From an uncultured Clostridia bacterium (GTDB taxonomy: Bacteria > Bacillota > Clostridia > TANB77 > CAG-508), in the NCBI GenBank assembly GCA_947167965.1, contig CAMVJW010000007.1, positions 43,828-107,827 of the forward strand: a stretch of 64,000 nt of DNA. Reading direction: 5' to 3'. The stretch's first letter is position 1; every line of letters begins with the position of its first letter. Under the pieces are notes generated by a model. It saw only the letters and a list, made by a program, of their open reading frames with translations, did no database searches and was not told the DNA's origin. The position numbers were made by a program, and so were the translations under genes. Below, in pieces: positions 36,867-47,435 of the stretch.

Positions 36867-37734
36867 TTATTTCTTTATTTTTTCTATTTCTTCCTCAGTA
36901 AAGCCAGTAATTGCTATAATCTCCTCTATCGATAAATTTGTTTTTAATAGTTTTTCAAGAATATCTTTTCTATTCTGTTCTATACCTTTTTCTATGCCTT
37001 GTTCTATTCCATCTCTCAAACCTTTATCATATCCTGCAAGCATTATTGCATGTTGATCCATTCTGTATTTTTCTCTTAATTCTGTTAGTCTTCTTTCTCT
37101 TTCATCTTGACTTATCTCTTCTAAAACATTTTTGGCTTTGTTTATATTTTCATCTTCCATTCCGAGTTATCTCCTTTGGATTATTTATAAATTTTAACCA
37201 ATTGTATAATTCCATTTTTTTATTTTTTGTGCTATTTCTAGCTTTTTCTAGTGAAATTATATATAGTTCTAAATCTTTTGTCAAGACAAGTTTTGAGTAC
37301 TTTTCTTCTTTTATTTTCCATTTTGTTACATATTCTGGAATTTCTTTTAGTTTCTCTAAATCATAATCTGTTATTAGTATTACTATACATCTTTTTAAAT
37401 TTTCATAATCTTCTCCAACCTTTAGTGTCTGTACATACATTTTACTCCAATAAAATAGAATTCTTTTTTCTATATTCTTTCGGTCAACTACTTGCATTTC
37501 TATATCACAATTAACATTTCCATCATTTAATTTTGCTTTAATATCAAGTATTCCAACTTTATCATCTAATAAATCTTTTTCTGTTATTGGATTTGAATCT
37601 AATTCTATTTTATCAATTTTATCTGGAATTATTGATTGAAGTAATCCTTTGGTTATTTCTTCATTTCCAGTATGTCCAAAAATTCTCTTAAATACATAGT
37701 CATTTTTTGGGTCTAATAATTTTGCTATAATCAA
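36867..37734 (-). CDS. Rpn-family nuclease, copy 2; two overlapping frames (37734..37150 and 37160..36867) joined by a +1 shift at CGG 37164-37162
   Basis: KLLDPKNDYVFKRIFG...VNCDIEMQVVD; skipping C37164 gives ...FINNPKEIT-G-MEDENINKAKNVLEEIS... Confidence 0.85.
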
Positions 37735-37841
37735 TTATCACTTCTTTCTTTGAATATTTCTTTTATAAATACTAAATACTAAAAAAATAGAATAAAAATC
37801 TAAACTAAATTTTTTGATTTAAAAAATAATTTAACATAATT

Positions 37842-37870
37842 ATTCTATCATTAGAGTTTTGAAATATCAA
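37842..37870 (-). promoter_or_regulatory. Sigma-A-type promoter of rpn copy 2
   Basis: minus: TTGATA-17-TAGAAT; upstream block GCGATGAGTTTTTC shared with copy 1. Confidence 0.7.
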
Positions 37871-38028
37871 GAAAAACTCATCGCGTAGTTCGACATAAAA
37901 TTACATTGTAAAAAAAGACCCGATCCCAAATTTATACATTGTTGTCTTATATTTTAAAGATTTACTAAAAATATGAAAAAATCTCCGTCCCCATTTTTCT
38001 TTTTCATTTTTCATTTATATTTTTTATT

Positions 38029-39375
38029 CTACCATCCTTTAGCATATAATAAAACTCTATCATCGATTTTATTATTAGTGTAATTTTCAAATGCCTTATC
38101 TATAATTTGAATTGCCTTATCTATTTGTTCATTAGTTATAACCAAAGGTGGTTGAACTCTTAATGTACTTTTTCCAATAAAAGTAAGTAATAATCCATTT
38201 TCAATACAGTTATATGCAATTTTTGCAGCAGCTATATAATTTTTCTTTTTTTCTATTCTATTATTAACAATATCAATTCCTATAGATAGTCCTATTCCTC
38301 TAATTTCGCCTATTATTTCATATTTATCCATTAATTCATTTAATTTTCCCTTTAAGTGTTTTCCTTTTTTTATTACTTGTTCGTTTATCTTTTCACGCTC
38401 AAATATTTCTAATTGTTTTATAGCTGCGGTACAAACTGTTGAATTTCCTGACATAGTAAAAACATGCGCTGGTGCAGATAATGATTCCATAATTTCTCTT
38501 TTAGCAATTGTAACTCCTAGAGGAAGACCAGCTCCCACCGATTTTCCCATAACAATAATGTCTGGTTTAATATCAAAATTTTGGAATGAAAACCATTTTC
38601 CAGTTCTACACATTCCTTGTTGTATTTCGTCTACGACCAATAATATTCCATATTTATTGCATAATTCTTGTAGTTTTTGTAAATATTCTTTTGGTGGGAC
38701 AACAATTCCCATATCTCCAGCAATTGGCTCTATAAATATGGCTGCCACTTCATTTGCAGGTATATATTGTTCAAGTGAATCTGTTAATTCTTCTAAACAA
38801 TACAAATTCGTACACTTTCCTTCTTTCGCATATTTACATCTAAAACAATTTGGATAACTAATATGATATATATCTGGAATTAATCCTCCAATATTTTTTC
38901 TCATATTTAAACTAATTGCTGAAATAGATAATGCACCATATGTTGCACCATGATAAGCCTCTTTGAATGATATTATTTTATTTCTTTTAGTATATGCTTT
39001 TGCCAATTTCATTGCACAATCAATAGCTTCACTACCACTATTGCTATATGCTATTTTAATATCTTTTTTTCCAAGTATACTAATCAATTTTTTTGACAAA
39101 ATTTCTGCTTCTGGCATAGGAAAATATACTGATGCATATTGAGTTATTTTTTTCATTTGATTATATACAGCATCTGCTATTTCTTGATTTCCATGACCTA
39201 TATTAGCGCTAGATGCACTTGCAAGAAAATCAATATATTCCTTTTCATTATAATCATATAAAATCGCTCCCTTACCATGTTTAAATGAAATCGGATAATA
39301 TGGAATTTTTTGAAAGTTTGCAATATAACTTTCTTTAAAAACTGTATTTATTTTTTCTTTCAACATAATCATCAC
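38029..39375 (-). CDS. Class III (aspartate aminotransferase-family) PLP aminotransferase
   Basis: SNSGSEAIDCAMKLAKAYT, VVDEIQQGMCRTGKWFSFQ, MGKSVGAGLPLG. Confidence 0.92.
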   Translation of the reverse strand: MMIMLKEKINTVFKESYIANFQKIPYYPISFKHGKGAILYDYNEKEYIDFLASASSANIGHGNQEIADAVYNQMKKITQYASVYFPMPEAEILSKKLISILGKKDIKIAYSNSGSEAIDCAMKLAKAYTKRNKIISFKEAYHGATYGALSISAISLNMRKNIGGLIPDIYHISYPNCFRCKYAKEGKCTNLYCLEELTDSLEQYIPANEVAAIFIEPIAGDMGIVVPPKEYLQKLQELCNKYGILLVVDEIQQGMCRTGKWFSFQNFDIKPDIIVMGKSVGAGLPLGVTIAKREIMESLSAPAHVFTMSGNSTVCTAAIKQLEIFEREKINEQVIKKGKHLKGKLNELMDKYEIIGEIRGIGLSIGIDIVNNRIEKKKNYIAAAKIAYNCIENGLLLTFIGKSTLRVQPPLVITNEQIDKAIQIIDKAFENYTNNKIDDRVLLYAKGW

Positions 39376-39625
39376 CTTTCTTTATTTTCTTGAACCCTAA
39401 TCTATGCATTATATGTTCTGTTTTTAAACACTTCATATTTTTCTTTTAGTTTTCTTTCATTTTCAAATAATATTTTTTTATTTCATTTTTTTCCATTTTC
39501 TATAACCATATAGTCTATCACAATTTACTATAGTTAACAACCTATGTTCAATTATTAAAATAGTGTAAAATGACTTAGTACAGTTCTCTTTTTACAATCA
39601 TCTTTTATCTATATTTTATTTATTT

Positions 39626-40591
39626 TCAATTATTAACAATTGAATTACATTTTTCATTATTGTACAATTTTTCAATATTGTCTATGCACATCTTTTTTAG
39701 TCTGTCATCAGCTTCTACTGCATTATAGCCAGTATGTGGTGTTACAATAAAATTTCCAACAGGTAATGATAAAAGCTTTGCTTCTTCTGAACTTAAATCA
39801 ATTGGTTCATTATAAAATCCATCAAATGCAGCACCAGCAATTGCTTTATTACTTAACGCATTATATAATGCATTATAGTCTACAAGTTCGGCTCTTGCTG
39901 TATTTATTAAATATGCATGTTTTTTCATCAAAGCTATTTCTTCTTTGCCTATTAAATTCCTTGTACTATCATTTAAAGGAAGATGTAAGCTAACAATATC
40001 GGATTCTTCTAAAAGTTTATTTAATGATACTTTTTTAGCTCCAATTTCATCCTCAACTTCTTGTTTTTTTTCTATATCATAATATAAAATGTTAGCATTA
40101 AATCCATTTTTTAATATTTTAGCAAATGGAATCCCAATATGCCCCATTCCTATAATCCCAATTGTTTTATCTTTAAGATCAAAAAACATTCTTTCATTCC
40201 ACATTCCTTTTCTAGTTTCTGAATCATGTAATGATATTTTTTGATTTAAAGCAAATATTAAACCTATTGTAAACTCAGCAACTGAATATGAATTTACCTT
40301 TGGGGTATTCATTATAATCTTGTTATATTTATTTGCTGTTTCAATATCTACACACTTATTATATCCAATCCCATAAAATTGAATAAATTTAAGATTCTCA
40401 ACTCCATTTAGTACATTATCACTATATTTTTCTTCTCCATTACAAATAACTCCATCAACTTCTTTTAAAAGTTGTTTTAATCTGTCATCAGTAAGATTAC
40501 TTGAGGCAGGAATTATTTCTATATCTTTTTTTCTAAGACTATTTATCTCTTCATTATTAAATGTACATCCTGTAAATAATATTTTTTTCAT
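39626..40591 (-). CDS. D-isomer-specific 2-hydroxyacid dehydrogenase
   Basis: KTIGIIGMGHIGIPFAKILK, LINTARAELVDYNAL, NFIVTPHTGYN. Confidence 0.92.
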   Translation of the reverse strand: MKKILFTGCTFNNEEINSLRKKDIEIIPASSNLTDDRLKQLLKEVDGVICNGEEKYSDNVLNGVENLKFIQFYGIGYNKCVDIETANKYNKIIMNTPKVNSYSVAEFTIGLIFALNQKISLHDSETRKGMWNERMFFDLKDKTIGIIGMGHIGIPFAKILKNGFNANILYYDIEKKQEVEDEIGAKKVSLNKLLEESDIVSLHLPLNDSTRNLIGKEEIALMKKHAYLINTARAELVDYNALYNALSNKAIAGAAFDGFYNEPIDLSSEEAKLLSLPVGNFIVTPHTGYNAVEADDRLKKMCIDNIEKLYNNEKCNSIVNN

Positions 40592-40824
40592 TTTCCACTC
40601 CTGTTAATTTTTAATATATAATTGTTTGGATGATATCATATTTGCAATATTACTTCAACCATTTTTTTAATATCCTCTATAATATTTTTAACCTATATTT
40701 TAGCATCAGTTAAAACATTTATTGCTTCATTATTTAGTAAATATTTTTTCTTGATCATAATTTACAATTTTTTCTTTTTATGCTCATTCAATATATGTAA
40801 AAAGCTTATCTTTTTTATAAAAAA

Positions 40825-40845
40825 AAACTTTCTTAAACTGAAAGT
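40825..40845 (-). terminator. Terminator after tRNA-Gln
   Basis: minus: AACTTTCAGTTTAAGAAAGTTTTTTTTT. Confidence 0.6.
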
Positions 40846-40856
40846 TACTTTTTATT

Positions 40857-40931
40857 TGGCTGGGGTACTGTGATTCGAACACAGGAATGTCGGAGTCAGA
40901 GTCCGATGCCTTACCGCTTGGCGATACCCCA
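40857..40931 (-). tRNA. tRNA-Gln (anticodon CTG)
   Basis: TGGGGTATCGCCAAGCGGTAAGGCATCGGACTCTGACTCCGACATTCCTGTGTTCGAATCACAGTACCCCAGCCA; cloverleaf arms pair, CCA encoded. Confidence 0.95.
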
Positions 40932-41123
40932 ATATTTTTTTATATTATACATACATTTTATATTTTTTTCAAGCTTTTTTTAAGATGAACCCTTTACTTT
41001 TTTAAAATTGATTGACTTATTTGTACATAATCTATAAAATAAATATTAGAAAATAAAAAAAATCGAACTATAATATTTTACAACTTTACCTAATTTAGCT
41101 GTTCAAAAAGAAAGGACTCAAAA

Positions 41124-43413
41124 TTGAAAAAAAATAATTTTTTATCAAAATTTGTAAGTATTTTAATTATACTATTTATAATTGTTCAACTTATATCTCC
41201 AATAGTGTTTGCTAAAGATTGGACATCCTCTAAGTATTTAGCTCTTGGTGATAGTATCGCTTATGGATATGGACTTGCCAATAGAGATACACGGATGCTA
41301 TTCTCAAATTGTAAGAAACAAATTAAAAATCTCTCAAAATAATTATTCAAACTTAGCTGTATCTGGAATGACTTGTGAAGAATTTTATTCTGCAATTCAA
41401 ACAGACAAATATAAGAAAGCTATCAAATCGGCAGATGTAATTACTGTTTCAATTGGCTCTAATGAACTTTTAGGAATTGCCATTACTGCTATTTCAAATG
41501 TAACAGGTGTCCCTGCAAGTGACCCAAATTTTACCCAAAAAGCTCAAAAGGTATTTGCTGATGCAAATATATTCAAAAAAATTCTTTTAGGTAGAAAACT
41601 ATATGATTTCTTTACTTCAAATGAGACAAAAGCAACAATAGAAGCTAATATAAAAAAATATCAAACTAGTTGGAATAATTCTATATCATATATTAAAAGC
41701 ATTAATAGCAATGCAACAATTGTTGCAACTGAGTTTTATAATCCATACTATGAGGTTGGTATTTCTTCTTATGATTTAGGTTCTTATGTTGCAGAATATA
41801 TAGAAAGAATGAATACAATTTTAAAAAATTCTAGTAAATCAGAATCATTATATAAAATTGCTAAAATATATGACGACTTTAATGTTACAAATCCTAGACT
41901 TACAAATGTAAATATTAATTTTAGTAATTTTTCAAAAATCAATGTCGATCCACATCCAAATAAAGAAGGTCATAGTGTTATAGCATCTAGAATAATGGAT
42001 GTTTTACAAATAGAAACTAATAAAAAAATTGATATTAAGAACTTATCATTTTCAAAAATAGTAGATCAAAATTACACATCAAAACCAATTACTCCTTCTA
42101 TCACAATTAAAGATAAAACTAAAACCTTAACGGAAAATGTAGGTTATGCTTTAACATATATTAATAATACTGATGTAGGTGAAGCAAGTATTATTATTAA
42201 AGGAATTGGTAATTATACAGGAACAGTTACTAAAACTTTCAATATAAAATCTGCAAGTACAAATAATAAGATTGATATTACTAAATTAAGCTTTACAGAT
42301 GTTGAAAATCAAATGTATTTAGGTTTTAAAATAACTCCAGATATTAAAGTTAGAAATGGAAATACTACGTTAAAACAAAATACTGATTATACATTGAAAT
42401 ACTATAATAATATAAATGTTGGAAAAGCAACAATAGAAATAAAAGGAATTGGTAACTATACTGGTAAGAAAAATATAAGTTTTACTATTTCTCCAAAATC
42501 TCTTGAGTATGTAGCTGTGTCAGAAGTATCATCTCAAAAATATACAGGCAAAAAAATAACACCAAAACTAAATATAACTGATGGTTCAACCAAATTAATT
42601 GAAAATAAAGATTATACTATAACATATTCGAATAATGTAGAAGTTGGGTCAGCAAACGCTACTATTAAGGGAACAGGAAATTATACAGGAGAATTAAACA
42701 AATCATTCTCAATAGTAAAAGATGAAACTCCATCTTCATATACAGATATATCTACACTAAATATATCTAATATACAAGACAAAATCTATACTGGAAAACT
42801 AATCACTCCAGAAGTTACAATATATGATGGTAGTACTTTATTAAAAAAGGATACAGATTATCAATTATCATATAAAGATAATTTAGATATTGGCACTGGA
42901 ACTTTAATTATAAAAGGTATTGGAAAGTATAATAATTCAATTGAGAAAACTTTTAATATTACTAAAAAAGATATCCAATATGTGCAAATTGAAGATATAG
43001 ATTATCAAAACTATACTGGAAAAGAACTAAAACCAACACTATATATTTCTAGTGACCATATAAAGCTTAAAGAAGGCCAAGATTATACAATAGAGTATTC
43101 AAATAATATAGAAGTTGGTACTGCTAAAATTATAATTAAAGGTATAAATAATTATACAGGAACAACAATAAAATCATTTGAAATTATTCAAAACAGTACT
43201 AATAATGATACTCCTCAAAACAACAATAATCAAAATAACAGTATTAACACTAATATTCCTACTAATAAATCAGAAAAAATTGATAATACAATAACTACCA
43301 ATAAACAATTACCATATACAGGTATTAAATATATTGTTTTAATTATTCTTCCATTTATTACTGTATTTTCAATTATCTCAATAAAAAAATATAATAAGCA
43401 TAATTTTAAATAA
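41124..43413 (+). CDS. Cell-wall-anchored GDSL/SGNH esterase with Ig-like repeats; +1 frame change at CGG (41292-41294)
   Basis: Signal peptide; YLALGDSIAYGYG (block I), VSIGSNELL, DPHPNKEGHSVIA; LPYTG-TM-KK sorting signal. Skipping C41292 joins ...GLANRDT-G-CYSQIVRNKL... Confidence 0.88.
42028..43190 (+). repeat. Five tandem ~75-aa protein repeats
   Basis: Consensus ...YTGKxITPxxxIxDGxTxLxxxxDYTxxYxNNxxVGxAxIxIKGxGNYTGxxxKxFxI. Confidence 0.85.
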
Positions 43414-43418
43414 TAAAA

Positions 43419-43469
43419 AAAGACAGTTCTTTTTCCATAAAAATTGGGAAAGAAAACTGTTTTTTTTAT
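43419..43469. terminator. Intrinsic terminator between convergent genes
   Basis: AAAGACAGTTCTTTTTCC...GGGAAAGAAAACTGTTTTTTTT. Confidence 0.6.
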
Positions 43470-43473
43470 TAAT

Positions 43474-44163
43474 TTATTTACAAAATCTATGTTTACCAAT
43501 AACAACAGTTACCGGTCTAGACCAAATCCATTTGTTTGTTGCAGTAGCAGGATTAAAATAATAGATAGCTCCATATGAGGGATCCCAACCATTAAGTGCA
43601 TCTTGTGCAGCTTTTTTTGCTGTAGCATCTGGAGTTTTATTAATTTGTCCATCAGCAACTGCATCAAATGCACCTTTTTGATATATTACTCCTGCAATTG
43701 TATTAGGAAATGAACTACTTTTTACTCTATTCATTACAACTGCACCAACAGCAACCTGTCCAGTATAAGATTCTCCTCTTGCTTCCCCATATATAAGTTT
43801 TGCAAGAAGATTAACATTACTCGAATTACTATTTGAGGTATTTGAATTTGAAGATGAATTAATTCCTAAAGCAGCGAGAGTTTTATCTCCAACAATTCCA
43901 TCTACAGTTAATCCATTTTTTCTTTGAAAATACTTTACAGCTTCTAATGTTTTACTTCCAAATATTCCATCAACTGATCCTTTATAATATCCCCAATTTT
44001 TTAGTTTAGTTTGAATTTGTCTTACTTCATCTCCTCTTGATCCATATTTTGATAATGCATTAACTTCACTAATTTTAAAACAACTTACAAATACTATAAT
44101 TGAAATTATCCCTGTTGCACATATAAAAAACAATACTTTTTTATTAATTAATTTTTTAAACAT
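43474..44163 (-). CDS. sleB: SleB-like spore cortex-lytic enzyme/cell wall hydrolase
   Basis: PG-binding domain GSRGDEVRQIQTKLKNWGYYKGSVDGIFG; LAKLIYGEARGESYTGQVAVGAVVMNRVKSSSFP. Confidence 0.9.
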   Translation of the reverse strand: MFKKLINKKVLFFICATGIISIIVFVSCFKISEVNALSKYGSRGDEVRQIQTKLKNWGYYKGSVDGIFGSKTLEAVKYFQRKNGLTVDGIVGDKTLAALGINSSSNSNTSNSNSSNVNLLAKLIYGEARGESYTGQVAVGAVVMNRVKSSSFPNTIAGVIYQKGAFDAVADGQINKTPDATAKKAAQDALNGWDPSYGAIYYFNPATATNKWIWSRPVTVVIGKHRFCK

Positions 44164-44254
44164 AAAAACCTCTCTTTTAATTAAAAATACATTATTTATA
44201 TTTTTATCAAAAAGAGAGGTATTTATACATTTCTTTTCCTATCAATTCCAAACT

Positions 44255-45277
44255 TTAGCAATACGCACAAAGTATCGCCTCAAATCCTACTTCTAAGTCA
44301 ATTAATCCAATCTTATATTTATAATCCAAATCAATTAGCTGTTGTAAAATGTTTCTTAACTCATTAGTCTTAAAATAGCCTGATTGAGTTTTATATTTAT
44401 TAGTTAAAAAAGTTTGATTTGGTTTTAATTCAAGTGCATCTATAAGATTTCTATTATCTTGCAAAGCAAGTTTAGTTAAATATAATTTTTTAAAATGATT
44501 ATATAAAGTAATTAAAATCTTTTGTACAGGCTCTTTTTCCAAAATAAGATTTCTTAGAACATCTATCGCTTGTTTTGTTTGTTTTTTTCCTAAATTATCT
44601 GTTAAATCAAATATTACACTTTCGATTTTCTTAATAGACAAACTATCAATATCTTCTTTGGTTATAGTTCCGTTTTCTCCAACATATTCTATAAGTTTTC
44701 TAATTTCATTTATTAGCTCTTGCATATTTGTACCACAAACCTCTATAAAATAGCTTAATGTTGGAACATCGATATTAACCTTATATGCATTTGTAATTTG
44801 TTTAATTCTAGCTTGTATTTGATTTGGTTTTTGGTATTCAAAATTACAGCTTACACCATTTTTTTCAATAAAACTCAAAAGATTTGATTTTTCAACATCT
44901 TGCTCTATAAAAGCCAAAACAATTGAATCTTTAATAGAATTAAAATTTTCTTCTAAATACTCTAAAAATTTAGTCTTAATTGTATTGTCTGAAGTTTTCT
45001 TTTTAAAATCTTTTTTAAATAGCCCTGTATTTTTAGCAATAATAAGCTTTCTATCAAATCCAAAAGGAGGTGTTTCAATATTTGAAATTATCTCATTTAA
45101 ATTAGTTTCATCAATGTCTATATGATTTATACCTTTTAACGTTTCACCAAATAAGCCTTTAATCTTCTTTAAGCAACTTTCTAGTAAAAATCGTTCTTCT
45201 CCATATAATAAATATAATGAATCTAATTGATTTTGTTTTAACCTTTTTTCTAATTCTTCAATTTTCAAATTTGACAT
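44255..45277 (-). CDS. holA: DNA polymerase III delta subunit
   Basis: LYLLYGEERFLLESCLKKIK...LDYKYKIGLIDLEVGFEAIL. Confidence 0.9.
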   Translation of the reverse strand: MSNLKIEELEKRLKQNQLDSLYLLYGEERFLLESCLKKIKGLFGETLKGINHIDIDETNLNEIISNIETPPFGFDRKLIIAKNTGLFKKDFKKKTSDNTIKTKFLEYLEENFNSIKDSIVLAFIEQDVEKSNLLSFIEKNGVSCNFEYQKPNQIQARIKQITNAYKVNIDVPTLSYFIEVCGTNMQELINEIRKLIEYVGENGTITKEDIDSLSIKKIESVIFDLTDNLGKKQTKQAIDVLRNLILEKEPVQKILITLYNHFKKLYLTKLALQDNRNLIDALELKPNQTFLTNKYKTQSGYFKTNELRNILQQLIDLDYKYKIGLIDLEVGFEAILCAYC

Positions 45278-45297
45278 TCCTTCCTAGAAAAAACTCT

Positions 45298-47337
45298 TTA
45301 TTCAAATATAATTCTAAAAACCTCGGCAACACTCCACGCTTGTGCAGGAGCCCCTTTAGGTAAATGTGGTAGTTTTGAATCATATAATTCTGAAATAGAA
45401 CCTATACATCCACTTTCTAATACTTCCTTGCTAAAAGTTTTTTGAGTTTTTGTTTTAAAGTCATTTATTTTTTCTTCCATTATAGCTTTTTTAGCTTTTG
45501 TTTTAAAAGAATTTTTCATATTTTTTAAAGAATCATAATAAAGTCCTAATAACCATGGCCAAGTTATTCCTTGGTGGTAACTTGCGTCTCTTTTGAATGC
45601 ATCGCCTTCATAAATATCAATATATCCTTTTTCTCCTTTTGCAAGTGTTTTTAGTCCATAATTATTTAATAATTTTTTCTCAATAGTATTTATAATATTT
45701 TCAGCAATTTCAGAATTTGGATCTATTACTGGATATGTTAAAGAAAGCGCAAATAATTGATTTGGTCTAATTTTATTATCTCCAACTACATCATTTAAAC
45801 ATTTTCTTCTTGAATTATAGAATTCTTTTTCAAAAGAGTTTTTGCATTTTTCTGCTAATTCTGCATATTTTCTACTAGTTATGATTTTTTTTATTTTCTC
45901 ATATTTTCTAGATAATTCTTCCATTATTTTTAAAGCATTATACCAAAGAGCATTAATCTCAACTACTTTTCCAAATCTTGGTGTAAAAACATAGTCTCCA
46001 AACTTAGCATCCATCCATGTATTTTGTGTATTTTCTGTTCCAGAAGAGATTAATCCATCATCATCTAAAAATACATTATTATCATCAATAGATAATTTTT
46101 TGATATATCCATCAATAATCAGTTTTAATTTAAAATAAATATTTTCTTTTATAAATTTATCATCATCTGTATATTTTAAATATTTTGCTACTTGCTCAAA
46201 TAATAGTAAAGCGCTATCTACACTATTATATAAAGGCTTATTATCTAACTCTGAATATCCATTAGGTACTAACCCATATTTTAAATCTCTTGTAAATGTA
46301 AGTAAAACCTCTTTTGCAATTTCAAATCTTTTAGGTATTAATAGCAGTCCTTCAAATGATATAAAAGAATCCCTTCCCCAATCCAAAAACCATGGGTATC
46401 CAGCAATAATTGTATGTAAACCAAAAGACTTTCTTAAAACTATAAAATTGTCAGATGCTATTAAAAATAATTTAGCTAATTCTTCTTTTTTTAGTTCTTC
46501 CTTCGTTTTATTTTCATTTGTATTTATTAAACTAGAATCTTTTATTATATTCTCTATTCTAACCTTTTCTTTTGCCATAATAACTTTAGCATCAAGTTCA
46601 TCAATATCATGTTCCAAAGAACAGATAAATGAAATTTCTTTTTCTTCATTAGGATTTATATCAATTTCAAAAACTCCTGAAACAATATGATTTTCTTCTG
46701 GGAAAAAACCTCTTTTTTCTTCTTCTATATAAAACATATTATTAAAAGTATTATTATAATGCTCTATATATTTGCCTTCTGATATTTTCATATATACAGG
46801 ATTTTCTACGTTATTGTCTATTATTAATTTTATTCTATTTTCTTTAATATTTTGTGATAATTCAAAATTGTGATTAGTACTCATTGAATGGAAGTCTCTA
46901 GAATTCAAAACAGGTGCAAGGTTTAATTTTAATTTATGATTTTTGTTAAGAATTTTATATGTAACTACAACTGTATTTTTACCATATTGCATACAGATTT
47001 TTTTTGTAATTTCTACATCTTCTACCAAATATTTAAATTTGGGGAAAGCCTCTTTTTCGAATGAATCTAAATATTTATATCCTTCAGAAACATAGTTTTT
47101 ACAAATATTTGTATATAAATTATATTTTTTGCCATCCAAATCAATACTTTCATCTAATTTTGATAAGATTAGATTTCTTCTACCAGGGCTTTCTAATGCT
47201 GCAACTAAAAGGCCATGATATCTTCTAGTATTTGCTCCTATTATAGTAGATTGAGCATATCCCCCTATTCCATTAGTTATAAGCCATTCCTTTTTTAGTC
47301 CATCTTCTAAATTTAAACTTTTTTTATCAAATTTCAT
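45298..47337 (-). CDS. Amylo-alpha-1,6-glucosidase (glycogen debranching, GH133-like)
   Basis: EWLITNGIGGYAQSTIIGANTRRYHGLLVAAL; IAGYPWFLDWGRDSFISFEGLLL. Confidence 0.93.
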   Translation of the reverse strand: MKFDKKSLNLEDGLKKEWLITNGIGGYAQSTIIGANTRRYHGLLVAALESPGRRNLILSKLDESIDLDGKKYNLYTNICKNYVSEGYKYLDSFEKEAFPKFKYLVEDVEITKKICMQYGKNTVVVTYKILNKNHKLKLNLAPVLNSRDFHSMSTNHNFELSQNIKENRIKLIIDNNVENPVYMKISEGKYIEHYNNTFNNMFYIEEEKRGFFPEENHIVSGVFEIDINPNEEKEISFICSLEHDIDELDAKVIMAKEKVRIENIIKDSSLINTNENKTKEELKKEELAKLFLIASDNFIVLRKSFGLHTIIAGYPWFLDWGRDSFISFEGLLLIPKRFEIAKEVLLTFTRDLKYGLVPNGYSELDNKPLYNSVDSALLLFEQVAKYLKYTDDDKFIKENIYFKLKLIIDGYIKKLSIDDNNVFLDDDGLISSGTENTQNTWMDAKFGDYVFTPRFGKVVEINALWYNALKIMEELSRKYEKIKKIITSRKYAELAEKCKNSFEKEFYNSRRKCLNDVVGDNKIRPNQLFALSLTYPVIDPNSEIAENIINTIEKKLLNNYGLKTLAKGEKGYIDIYEGDAFKRDASYHQGITWPWLLGLYYDSLKNMKNSFKTKAKKAIMEEKINDFKTKTQKTFSKEVLESGCIGSISELYDSKLPHLPKGAPAQAWSVAEVFRIIFE

Positions 47338-47435
47338 TAGTAACCTCCACTATTTAATACATTTATACGAAATATATTATTATGTTTTTTCTTCCTAAGT
47401 ATCTAAATTATTATTAAGAATTTATTAGTCTTGCA

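Noticed and set aside
37917-38000. Possible third copy of the GGGAC repeat (GACCCGATCCC... CCGTCCCC)
   Set aside because: Only short GC-rich words match; no palindromic GGGACAGTCCC units.
41245-41300. Independent start of the 722-aa ORF at 41245
   Set aside because: The first ~16 residues (MVIVSLMDMDLPIEIH) overlap the GDS-block frame and are not homologous to anything expected; the true start is TTG 41124 with a +1 shift.
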